From the NCBI GenBank assembly GCA_023136985.1, contig JAGLQD010000073.1, forward strand, positions 1-17,914: a DNA stretch of 17,914 nucleotides. The letters run 5' to 3'. Source of the DNA: Candidatus Sabulitectum sp. (lineage in GTDB: Bacteria > Fermentibacterota > Fermentibacteria > Fermentibacterales > JCC-6). The notes beneath the pieces were generated by a model. That model searched no databases. It was not told the DNA's origin and saw only the letters and a list, made by a program, of their open reading frames with translations. The first letter of the stretch is position 1; each line of letters begins with the position of its first letter. Shown one piece after another: positions 1 through 6,590 of the stretch. The translations under genes were made by a program, and so were the position numbers.

Positions 1-39
1 GAAACTGAGAATCCCCATGGAGTATGCTCCTGAACAATT

Positions 40-60
40 CGGGGGAACCCGGCTCCCCCG
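40..60 (-). terminator. Rho-independent-like hairpin closing the metabolic operon
   Basis: Two perfect 7-base arms (CGGGGGA at 40-46, TCCCCCG at 54-60) enclose a 7-base loop. The hairpin starts 14 bases past the stop of the PGK-TPI gene. On the minus strand the bases after the stem are AATTGTTCA, a weak U-tract. On the plus strand the stem is followed by a T-rich stretch (61-76). It may therefore also stop a convergent plus-strand gene outside the window. The hairpin is seen directly; its function is inferred. Confidence 0.6.
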
Positions 61-74
61 ACTTTATCTTTTGT

Positions 75-2027
75 TTACCAGTGGCACTCTGCGACAATCT
101 CGATGAAACTGTCTGCCCTTAAGCTGGCTCCACCTACCAGTGCCCCGTTTATGTCTTTACCTGACATTACTTCAGCAGCATTTGATGGTTTCACGCTGCC
201 GCCGTATATGATCCCGACCTCCCCTGCAAACTCTTTGTCAAGGATCTCTGCAACCCACAAGCGAATAAGACCATGTATTCTTTGAACCTCGTCAGGTGTG
301 GCAGTTTTCCCTGTACCGATGGCCCAGACAGGCTCGTAGGCTATTACCAGATTGTAGGGATCAGCATCTTCCATTCCTGACAGAGCAGACTCAAGCTGAC
401 CTCGAATAACCTCTTCAGTTTTTCCAGCCTCCCTCTGTTCAAGAAGCTCTCCCACGCAGAGAACGCATGACAATTCAGCAGCAAGACCAGCCTTAACTTT
501 TTTCCTTACGATCTCATCGGTCTCACCAAGAGTGTGTCGTCTTTCGCTGTGGCCGGCAAGGAACCAGGAGCATCCTGCCTCCTTAAGCATTGTTGCACTG
601 ATCTCACCGGTATAAGCACCCTTTTCCTCCCAGAAGATATCCTGGGCTCCAAGGTGAATACCTGCTTTTTCCGCCAGAGGTGCAAAAGCCGCGAGAAGAG
701 TGAACGGTGCAAACAGAACTACATCAGCTCCGAAATAGTTTACATTCCCATCGTCAAGCATTGTTAAGTACTCTATACCCATAGAGAGAGAACCGTTCAT
801 TTTCCAGTTAGCTCCCACGAATGGTTTAACTCCATCGATCCTCAGATGCTCAAGAGCTGGAAGTTCCTCACCCTGCAGCAATTTCAAAGAAGCACCACCA
901 CCGGTTGAAACATGTGTAATTTGCTCAGCAACACCTGCTTCGCGCACTGCCCGCATGCTGTCTCCACCACCGACTACTGCTATTGTACCATAAGAGGTGG
1001 CATCGGCCATAAATGCAGCGAGTTGCCTTGTGCCAACATCAAAAGGACGGATCTCGAACAATCCCATGGGGCCGTTCCAGACAATAGTTTTGCTCTTCAG
1101 CATGGTTCTGCGGAACAATTCAATGGATTCAGGACCGATATCAAATCCGGCCATGTCTGCAGGCAGATCATCAAATCGCCTTACAACCGCTTCGTCTCCA
1201 TGGTCTTTGGATGGGGCGCAGACTATATCAACAGGAAGAATAAGGTTCACACCTCTTTCTTCCGCTGCCTGAATAATATCTTTTGCAGTCTGAATTGTAT
1301 CCTCTTCAACAATACTTGTGCCGATCTCAAGACCCATGGCCTTATAGAAAGTGAATGCCATGGCTCCGCCAACTATCAAATTGTCAAGTTTCGGCAGAAC
1401 ATTCTCGATGACTGCAACCTTGTCGCTAACTTTGATACCACCCAGAATCACCGTGTAAGGCTTTCTTGGGTGTCTGATAAGCTCTCCGAAAACACGCAGT
1501 TCCTTTTCTACCAGGAAGCCAACATAGCCCCCGCCAAGTATCTCTGGAACACCCACCATGGATGCATGCTCTCTGTGACTGGTTCCGAATGCATCATTCA
1601 CATAGATATCACCCAGTACTGCAAGTTTCTTTGCAAATCCAGGCTCATTTGCTGTTTCTTCCGGGTGAAAACGAAGGTTCTCAAGAACCAGCAGCTCTCC
1701 CGGGCCAAGACCGGCTGCCATGGCTTCAACTCTTTTACCAACACAATCCCGGGCAAAGAGAATCCGGGTTTCAGTAAGTATCTCCTTCAATTTCTCCGCA
1801 ATTGGTTTCATGCTGTAATCCGGGACGATCCTGCCCTTTGGCCTACCCAGATGCGAAGCAAGAACCACCGGTGAACCCTGTTCTATCAGATATCGAATGG
1901 TTCGGAGAACCGATCTTATCCTTGTGTCATCAAGTATCTTTCCATCCTCGATGGGTACATTGAGGTCAGCGCGCAGAAATATTCTTTTTCCGCCGGTCTT
2001 AAGATCTCGAATTGAAGGATACTGCAT
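75..2027 (-). CDS. pgk-tpiA: Bifunctional phosphoglycerate kinase-triosephosphate isomerase fusion
   Basis: A 650-residue cytosolic glycolytic enzyme. Residues 1 to about 398 are a full-length phosphoglycerate kinase (1,3-bisphosphoglycerate + ADP to 3-phosphoglycerate + ATP), shown by RADLNVP (19-25), SHLGRPKG (58-65), ENLRF (116-120), NDAFGTSHR (144-152), WNGPMGLFE (317-325), GGGDS (353-357) and STGGGAS (374-380). Residues 400-650 are a complete triosephosphate isomerase with catalytic Lys409 (NWKMN), His493 (GHSERR) and Glu565 (AYEPVWAIGTG). The frame is continuous, and I see no ATG, GTG or TTG at the junction (near 830), so the isomerase should be made only as a fusion. The ATG at 2027 is chosen because AAAGGGG lies 7 bases upstream and kinase homology begins there; an in-frame ATG at 2099 lies inside gap. 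One base separates it from the gap stop. Comparable fusions are known in Thermotoga. Confidence 0.96.
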   Translation of the reverse strand: MQYPSIRDLKTGGKRIFLRADLNVPIEDGKILDDTRIRSVLRTIRYLIEQGSPVVLASHLGRPKGRIVPDYSMKPIAEKLKEILTETRILFARDCVGKRVEAMAAGLGPGELLVLENLRFHPEETANEPGFAKKLAVLGDIYVNDAFGTSHREHASMVGVPEILGGGYVGFLVEKELRVFGELIRHPRKPYTVILGGIKVSDKVAVIENVLPKLDNLIVGGAMAFTFYKAMGLEIGTSIVEEDTIQTAKDIIQAAEERGVNLILPVDIVCAPSKDHGDEAVVRRFDDLPADMAGFDIGPESIELFRRTMLKSKTIVWNGPMGLFEIRPFDVGTRQLAAFMADATSYGTIAVVGGGDSMRAVREAGVAEQITHVSTGGGASLKLLQGEELPALEHLRIDGVKPFVGANWKMNGSLSMGIEYLTMLDDGNVNYFGADVVLFAPFTLLAAFAPLAEKAGIHLGAQDIFWEEKGAYTGEISATMLKEAGCSWFLAGHSERRHTLGETDEIVRKKVKAGLAAELSCVLCVGELLEQREAGKTEEVIRGQLESALSGMEDADPYNLVIAYEPVWAIGTGKTATPDEVQRIHGLIRLWVAEILDKEFAGEVGIIYGGSVKPSNAAEVMSGKDINGALVGGASLRADSFIEIVAECHW

Positions 2028-2028
2028 G

Positions 2029-3045
2029 CTAGAACCCCTTTGAAGCCATGAGCAGAAGCATGTCAACCATTCTTGATGAGTAGCCGAATTCATTGTCATA
2101 CCATGAGAGAACCTTTAACATTCTGGGTCCTATCATCTTTGTGATCTCACTGTCAAAGATGCTGCTGTACGGGTTTCCAACAATATCTGATGAAACCAGA
2201 GGCTCGTCAGTGTACTGCAGAACGCCCTTCATTGAAGTTTCAGAAGCTGCCTTCATTGCATTGTTCACTGCATCTACAGTTGCATCGGTCTTGAGCATGC
2301 AGACCAGGTCAACAAGAGAGCCATCAGGCACTGGCACTCTTACTGCCATTCCATCAAGCCTGCCCTTAAGTTCCGGAATAACAAGAGAAACCGCAGCTGC
2401 AGCACCTGTAGTGGTAGGTATAACATTTATTGCAGCAGAACGGGCTCTTCTCATATCTGAATGAGGTAGATCAAGAATTCTCTGGTCATTGGTGTAGGCA
2501 TGTATCGTGGTCATAACACCGGTTTCAATGCCGAAAGTATCGTTAAGTACTTTTGCCACTGGAGCAAGACAGTTGGTGGTGCAGCTTGCTGTACTTACAA
2601 CATCATGAATTTCCGGGTCGTAAAGCCCTGAATTAACTCCAAAAACAACAGTCAAGTCAGCACCTGGATCACCCTTTGCCGGTGCACTTATTATTACTTT
2701 CTTTGCACCTGCCTGGATGTGATACGCAGCCTTTTCCCTTGTTCTGAAGAAACCGGTGGATTCTATCACTATATCCACACCCAATTCTTTCCAGGGCAGC
2801 TTGAGCGGATCAGGCTGGCTCGAAACCACAAAAGAATCTTTACCGGCAATAATCCTATCTCCGTCCACCTTGACCTCACCGGGAAATACTCCGTGCACTG
2901 AATCGTACTTAAGGAGATGAGCCAGCATAGCTGGATCTGTAAGATCATTTACAGCAACAATATCAATATCATCATGTTTTAGAGACTGTCTGTAAACCAG
3001 TCTACCTATTCTACCAAAACCGTTGATGGCTACTTTTACTGACAC
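2029..3045 (-). CDS. gap: Glyceraldehyde-3-phosphate dehydrogenase, type I, NAD-type
   Basis: A 338-residue enzyme of usual length that oxidises glyceraldehyde 3-phosphate to 1,3-bisphosphoglycerate, the substrate of the kinase encoded next. It carries the Rossmann motif NGFGRIGR (8-15), the active-site stretch STASCTTNCLAP (151-162) with Cys155, and His182. SWYDNEFGYSSR lies near the C-terminus. Asp34 in AVNDLTD and the proline in DLPHSD are the residues usually associated with NAD rather than NADP preference; this is inference. The start is GTG at 3045, preceded by GGGGAGGAAA at good spacing, and the protein begins MSVKVAINGFGR, as in the family. The gap to the pfp stop is 21 bases and holds only the ribosome binding site, so it should share the pfp transcript. 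Confidence 0.97.
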   Translation of the reverse strand: MSVKVAINGFGRIGRLVYRQSLKHDDIDIVAVNDLTDPAMLAHLLKYDSVHGVFPGEVKVDGDRIIAGKDSFVVSSQPDPLKLPWKELGVDIVIESTGFFRTREKAAYHIQAGAKKVIISAPAKGDPGADLTVVFGVNSGLYDPEIHDVVSTASCTTNCLAPVAKVLNDTFGIETGVMTTIHAYTNDQRILDLPHSDMRRARSAAINVIPTTTGAAAAVSLVIPELKGRLDGMAVRVPVPDGSLVDLVCMLKTDATVDAVNNAMKAASETSMKGVLQYTDEPLVSSDIVGNPYSSIFDSEITKMIGPRMLKVLSWYDNEFGYSSRMVDMLLLMASKGF

Positions 3046-3066
3046 AGTTCTTTCCTCCCCTGTATA

Positions 3067-4104
3067 TCAGCCAAAGAATAACTCGGCTGTTTTGATGTGT
3101 TCCTCGGGAACAGTTTTAAGAGTTCCTACAGCTTCTGCAAGATCAGCCGCTATAATTTCCGTACCGCGAAGAGCTGCCATTTTGCGATTCTCGCCTGATT
3201 CGCCAATTTCAACAGCCTTCACTCCAAGCCGGGTACCAAGCACCCTGTCAAATGCCGAAGGGCTTCCGCCACGCTGAACATGGCCAAGGACAACATGCCT
3301 CGTTTCAAGACCTGTCCGGTCTTCAATCTCGTTCTTTAGAACCTCTCCTATTCCAATCCCTGTACCCAGCTGAACATGACCAAATGAATCTGTTTCCGCT
3401 GAATGGTAAACATGACGGGCAAGACCGGGGTCAATTGCCCCCTCTGCAACTGCAACAAGTGCATATCGTCTTCCCTGCTCGTATCGTTTCTTTAAAAGAG
3501 CACACACCTCATCGGTGTCAAACTCTTTCTCCGGAGTAAGAATTACATGCGCCCCGCCTGCCATGCCTCCGTACAAGGCCATCCAGCCTGCATGGCGACC
3601 CATGATCTCTACCACCATCACCCGCTCATGACTTCTGGCAGTGGTCTTAAGTTTATCAATAGCATCCATCACATTGTTGATTGCACTGTCAAACCCGAAT
3701 GTGTAGTCAGTTGCAGAAAGATCGTTGTCAATGGTCTTTGGTACACCAACAACTGTAAGCCCCATTTCAGCCAGAGAATCAGCAACCCCGAGAGTATCCT
3801 CACCCCCTACTGCGATCAACACATCAATACCGTTCTCTTTCATGGTATCTATTATTCTTTCAAGGCCGTTCTCAATTTTTCTGGGGTTGGTTCTGGAGGA
3901 AAAAAGTATCGTTCCTCCTATTGTGTGTATGTCGCGAACAGATTCCCGGTTCAGAGGCACTGTGGTGTTCTCAATGGCACCTTTCCACCCTCTGAGAAAA
4001 CCTGTAACCTTGTGTCCGTCTGCTTCAGCACGAACAACTACACCCCTTATTACTGCATTCAGACCGGGAGCGTCACCACCTCCGGTGAGTATTCCAAAAT
4101 GCAC
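3067..4104 (-). CDS. pfp: 6-phosphofructokinase, predicted pyrophosphate-dependent
   Basis: A 345-residue group A phosphofructokinase converting fructose 6-phosphate to fructose 1,6-bisphosphate. Seen: GILTGGGDAPGLN (4-16), GGEDT (100-104), PKTIDND (122-128) with the catalytic-base Asp126, MGRHAGW near 166, and VQRGGSPSAFDR in the effector/substrate region. In this family, glycine at the positions of Asp103 and Lys123 marks ATP enzymes, while Asp and Lys mark PPi enzymes. GGEDT plus PKTIDND matches the short PPi enzymes such as that of Amycolatopsis methanolica, so PPi is the predicted phosphoryl donor and the reaction is likely reversible. The start is GTG at 4104 with AGGAGG 7 bases before it, inside the last codons of the DAHP synthase gene. 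Four bases separate the two genes, which suggests translational coupling. Confidence 0.93.
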   Translation of the reverse strand: MHFGILTGGGDAPGLNAVIRGVVVRAEADGHKVTGFLRGWKGAIENTTVPLNRESVRDIHTIGGTILFSSRTNPRKIENGLERIIDTMKENGIDVLIAVGGEDTLGVADSLAEMGLTVVGVPKTIDNDLSATDYTFGFDSAINNVMDAIDKLKTTARSHERVMVVEIMGRHAGWMALYGGMAGGAHVILTPEKEFDTDEVCALLKKRYEQGRRYALVAVAEGAIDPGLARHVYHSAETDSFGHVQLGTGIGIGEVLKNEIEDRTGLETRHVVLGHVQRGGSPSAFDRVLGTRLGVKAVEIGESGENRKMAALRGTEIIAADLAEAVGTLKTVPEEHIKTAELFFG

Positions 4105-4108
4105 CTGT

Positions 4109-4906
4109 CTACCTCCTGTTTTTTTCTTTTAAACGACACGGTGAATGCGGAGCAGCACCGATATGCTTTGAATACTTTTCAAACTCTTCAAGAGAAAGAG
4201 ACTGCCCTCCATCAGACAATGCTTTGTCCGGATCCGGATGCACCTCTATCATCAGTCCATCTGCACCAGCGCCAAGTGCTGCAAGCGAAAGCGGAAGAAT
4301 CAGGTCTCTTCTGCCTGCTGCGTGGCAGGGATCAACGATCACAGGAAGCCCGAGGGAATTCCTGGCAAGGGGTACCGCAGAGATATCAAGAGTGGAACGA
4401 GTCCATGTTTCAAAGGTTCGTATTCCTCTCTCGCAGAGAACAACACTCTCATTTCCCTCTTTAAGAATATACTCTGCTGCCAGAAGCCACTCTTCAACAG
4501 TTGCCATAAATCCGCGCTTCAAAAGAACAGGCATTCCACTGCGCCCTATCTCACTGAGAAGAGTGAAGTTGTGCATGTTGCGGGCTCCAACCTGAAGCAT
4601 ATCTACATATTCGGAAGCTATGCCTATCTGCTCTGCGGACATGACTTCGGTCACAACTGGAATACTGAATTCATTCCCAGCTTTTCTTAATATCTTCAGA
4701 GCTTCAACACCAAGCCCCTGAAAAGAGTATGGAGAAGTCCGCGGTTTCCATGAGCCGCCTCTGAGCATTTTTGCACCACACCTGATAACAGTTTCAGCAG
4801 TAGACATTACCATTTTTTCATTCTCAACAGAGCAAGGGCCTGCTATCATTACAATTTCCGGTCCGCCAAAAATTGCATTTCCTACTCTGATCTCCCGTAC
4901 CAGCAT
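4109..4906 (-). CDS. aroF: 3-deoxy-7-phosphoheptulonate (DAHP) synthase, type I-beta, core-only form
   Basis: A 265-residue barrel enzyme condensing phosphoenolpyruvate with erythrose 4-phosphate, the first shikimate-pathway step. Motifs in order: IAGPCSVE (21-28) with metal ligand Cys25, LRGGSWKPRTSPYSFQG (48-64), QVGARNM (105-111), LLKRG (128-132), CERGIRTFE (158-166), DPCHAAGRR (192-200) with His195, MIEVHPDPDKALSDGGQSL (219-237) with Glu221 and Asp232. These four are the expected metal ligands. Only about 15 residues precede the core, so it lacks the ferredoxin-like regulatory domain of the Thermotoga enzyme and the fused chorismate mutase of the Bacillus enzyme. Alone it would be predicted to be insensitive to feedback. 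The ATG at 4906 follows GGGGAGGGG and lies one base after the stop of the ligase gene, whose C-terminus carries an AroQ-like domain. Confidence 0.96.
   Translation of the reverse strand: MLVREIRVGNAIFGGPEIVMIAGPCSVENEKMVMSTAETVIRCGAKMLRGGSWKPRTSPYSFQGLGVEALKILRKAGNEFSIPVVTEVMSAEQIGIASEYVDMLQVGARNMHNFTLLSEIGRSGMPVLLKRGFMATVEEWLLAAEYILKEGNESVVLCERGIRTFETWTRSTLDISAVPLARNSLGLPVIVDPCHAAGRRDLILPLSLAALGAGADGLMIEVHPDPDKALSDGGQSLSLEEFEKYSKHIGAAPHSPCRLKEKNRR
4112..4117 (-). promoter_or_regulatory. Ribosome binding site of pfp inside the end of the DAHP synthase gene
   Basis: AGGAGG on the minus strand forms the last two Arg codons of the DAHP synthase gene, directly before its TAG stop. It sits 7 bases from the GTG start of pfp and decides that start. 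A ribosome terminating on the upstream gene would lie over this site, so pfp translation is probably coupled to it. Confidence 0.8.
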
Positions 4907-4907
4907 G

Positions 4908-6590
4908 TCAGCCCCTCCCCAGATTGTTCATTATGGATCGGATGACTTCCCTGACACTGCTGTCAGAAAGGGGTCCGGGGTTGTGTCCCATTGCATTATT
5001 TATCTGCTCTTCAACCCAGTTAGGGTTGTATCCCGCATCAACTTTTTCCATAAGATCCGCTCTGGTATTGAGCAACTTAACCAGATCTACATCAAGTCTG
5101 AGAAGCTCTGCCCTGTAGTCAGGGGCAATATCCTGCCTGGCTATCCGTGCTCTGTCCAACTTCCCTGAACTGGTTCTGGGAAGACTATTGCTGAAAAAAT
5201 ACTTCCTGGGCATCTTGAAATCTTCCAGGATGTCAGAAAGAAAAGTTCTCATTTCATGTTTGTTCAACTCTATTCCGCCGGGAAGAACAATGTAAGCAAC
5301 CGGTGCTTCTCCCCTGCCGGGAAAATCCTTCCCTACAACGCAGACATCCCTGACAGAAGGGTGCTTAAGAATTGCCAGTTCTACTTCACTGGGGTAAACC
5401 TTCAGACCGGAAGCCTTGATAAGACCTCCCCGTCTGCCAGTAAAATACAACCGATCATTGCGCCTGGTGAAAATATCTCCGGTTCTGTACCAGCCATCAA
5501 TAAGAATTTCAGAGGAATCTGATCTTTCGCCCAGGTATCTATTAACAATACCCTCACCGGAAATCCACATTTCTCCTCTGCCATTTCCTTCCACAACACC
5601 TTCATCATTGCGAAGTTGTACACTGTATCCAAAAGCCACTGAAGAAAAACCCACAACTCCCGGTTCACCCAGAAGAACCACACCCGAGGTCTCTGTACTG
5701 CCCCATACCGGTGTGATCTTCTCCCCGGTTCGTTCCTCAAAAGTGGTAAGAAGCCTGTCGGTGACACGCATGCCTCCGGTTTCCACAATACGAAGCGATG
5801 AAACATCAGCATCTTCCCTGCTGGCAAGCCTGCTCAGGGCATCAAGCTGAGGAGGAAGCCCCATGAGAAAGGTGACCCTGTTTCCAGTGATCATATGAAT
5901 ATGCTGTCTGGGATAGACTGAGGGCTCGAGAACAGTGGTAGCTCCGAGATATAAACCACGCATAAATATTTCGTGAGGATGTCCAATCACACCGAAAAGA
6001 GACATCAGAACATCATCAACGGTAAGTCCGAGATTCTCGCAGACAGAAGCAGTATTGATCAACAATTCTCTGTGAGAGGTAACAGCTACCTTGGGAAGAC
6101 CGGTGGATCCACTGGTAACATTCATGTAAAACTCGTCGAAAGTATCAACTCGAGGGCTACCCTGTGGCGAAAGTGCCGGTGATGTGATATCAGATCTGCC
6201 AAAAGGCAGAAGAGTACTGGCCTTCCATCCGTCAATCTCCATCCCCTCCCAGCAGAGAATGAACCGCTTGTTCCATCTGGTGAATACCATCTCCCGGTCT
6301 TCAGAAAGCCAGCTGGGATTCAAGACCAGAAAACGGGCTCCCACTTTTGATATGGCTGTAAAAGCAACAGGTAGACCACAGGACCTGTCAACCTGCACCC
6401 CCACAAGAGTATCTTTCTCGACTCCTGCAGTTTGCAGTCTGCTGGCCAGGTGCTCTGAAGCCCGGTGCCACTGGGCATATGTAAGAGAGGTATCACCATC
6501 CAGCAGGGCGAGTTTGTCAGGGATCTCCATGGCCCACTGTTCAAGCAGGCCGTGGATTGTGAAACTTGTTCTATTCAACCTTTTTGCCAC
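4908..6590 (-). CDS. AMP-forming acyl/aryl-acid ligase (ANL family) with C-terminal AroQ-like domain
   Basis: About 560 residues from a GTG at 6590. The ANL core is complete: phosphate loop TSGSTGLPK (159-167), WGSTETSG (296-303), YRTGD (368-372), GRRGGLIKASG (385-395) and PRTSSGK with catalytic Lys477. It should adenylate a carboxylic acid and pass it to CoA or another thiol; the substrate cannot be read from the sequence. Residues about 491-560 do not belong to the ligase fold and resemble AroQ chorismate mutase (separate entry). The start is uncertain: the frame is open to an ATG at 6731, but that lies deep in the SPFH gene and ligase homology begins near residue 58 of that reading. GTG 6590 has no clear ribosome binding site. 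TTG 6578 and ATG 6527 are alternatives, the last probably too short. The GTG start overlaps the SPFH gene by 20 bases, so coupling is likely. Confidence 0.88.
   Translation of the reverse strand: MAKRLNRTSFTIHGLLEQWAMEIPDKLALLDGDTSLTYAQWHRASEHLASRLQTAGVEKDTLVGVQVDRSCGLPVAFTAISKVGARFLVLNPSWLSEDREMVFTRWNKRFILCWEGMEIDGWKASTLLPFGRSDITSPALSPQGSPRVDTFDEFYMNVTSGSTGLPKVAVTSHRELLINTASVCENLGLTVDDVLMSLFGVIGHPHEIFMRGLYLGATTVLEPSVYPRQHIHMITGNRVTFLMGLPPQLDALSRLASREDADVSSLRIVETGGMRVTDRLLTTFEERTGEKITPVWGSTETSGVVLLGEPGVVGFSSVAFGYSVQLRNDEGVVEGNGRGEMWISGEGIVNRYLGERSDSSEILIDGWYRTGDIFTRRNDRLYFTGRRGGLIKASGLKVYPSEVELAILKHPSVRDVCVVGKDFPGRGEAPVAYIVLPGGIELNKHEMRTFLSDILEDFKMPRKYFFSNSLPRTSSGKLDRARIARQDIAPDYRAELLRLDVDLVKLLNTRADLMEKVDAGYNPNWVEEQINNAMGHNPGPLSDSSVREVIRSIMNNLGRG
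4911..5120 (-). other. Degenerate AroQ chorismate-mutase-like domain at the ligase C-terminus
   Basis: These 70 codons encode the ligase tail. The first helix, YRAELLRLDVDLVKLLNTRA, aligns without gaps to the first helix of E. coli AroQ: the Arg of DYRAE falls on Arg11 and the Arg of NTRAD on Arg28. The last helix, preceded by HNPGPLSDSSVREVIRSIM, has the usual AroQ look (GPL, then a polar-hydrophobic helix). The middle is shortened: Lys39 aligns with Tyr, Asp48 and Arg51 are not kept, Glu52 may correspond to one Glu of WVEEQ, and the chain ends before Gln88. The fold assignment is by eye. Loss of catalysis and a role in binding are inference. Confidence 0.72.

Noticed and set aside
912..1874. 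A 320-residue open frame on the plus strand across the PGK gene
   Set aside because: It is antisense to strongly conserved kinase motifs, has a Cys/His-rich composition without domain sense, and is a shadow of the real gene.
2028..2099. N-terminal extension of the PGK-TPI reading frame to the ATG at 2099
   Set aside because: The extra 24 residues lie inside gap, match nothing in PGK, and the ATG at 2027 has a good ribosome binding site and begins the kinase homology.
3547..4464. A 305-residue open frame on the plus strand across pfp and aroF
   Set aside because: It is antisense to two well-identified enzymes and has no recognisable domain.
4906..4920. Possible prfB-like +1 frameshift (GGGGAGGGG, then UGA C) that would fuse the AroQ-like tail to DAHP synthase
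   Set aside because: The frame relation is right for a +1 shift, but the slip codon GGC would have to re-pair on GCU, which is poor, and the purine stretch is fully explained as the ribosome binding site of the ATG at 4906.
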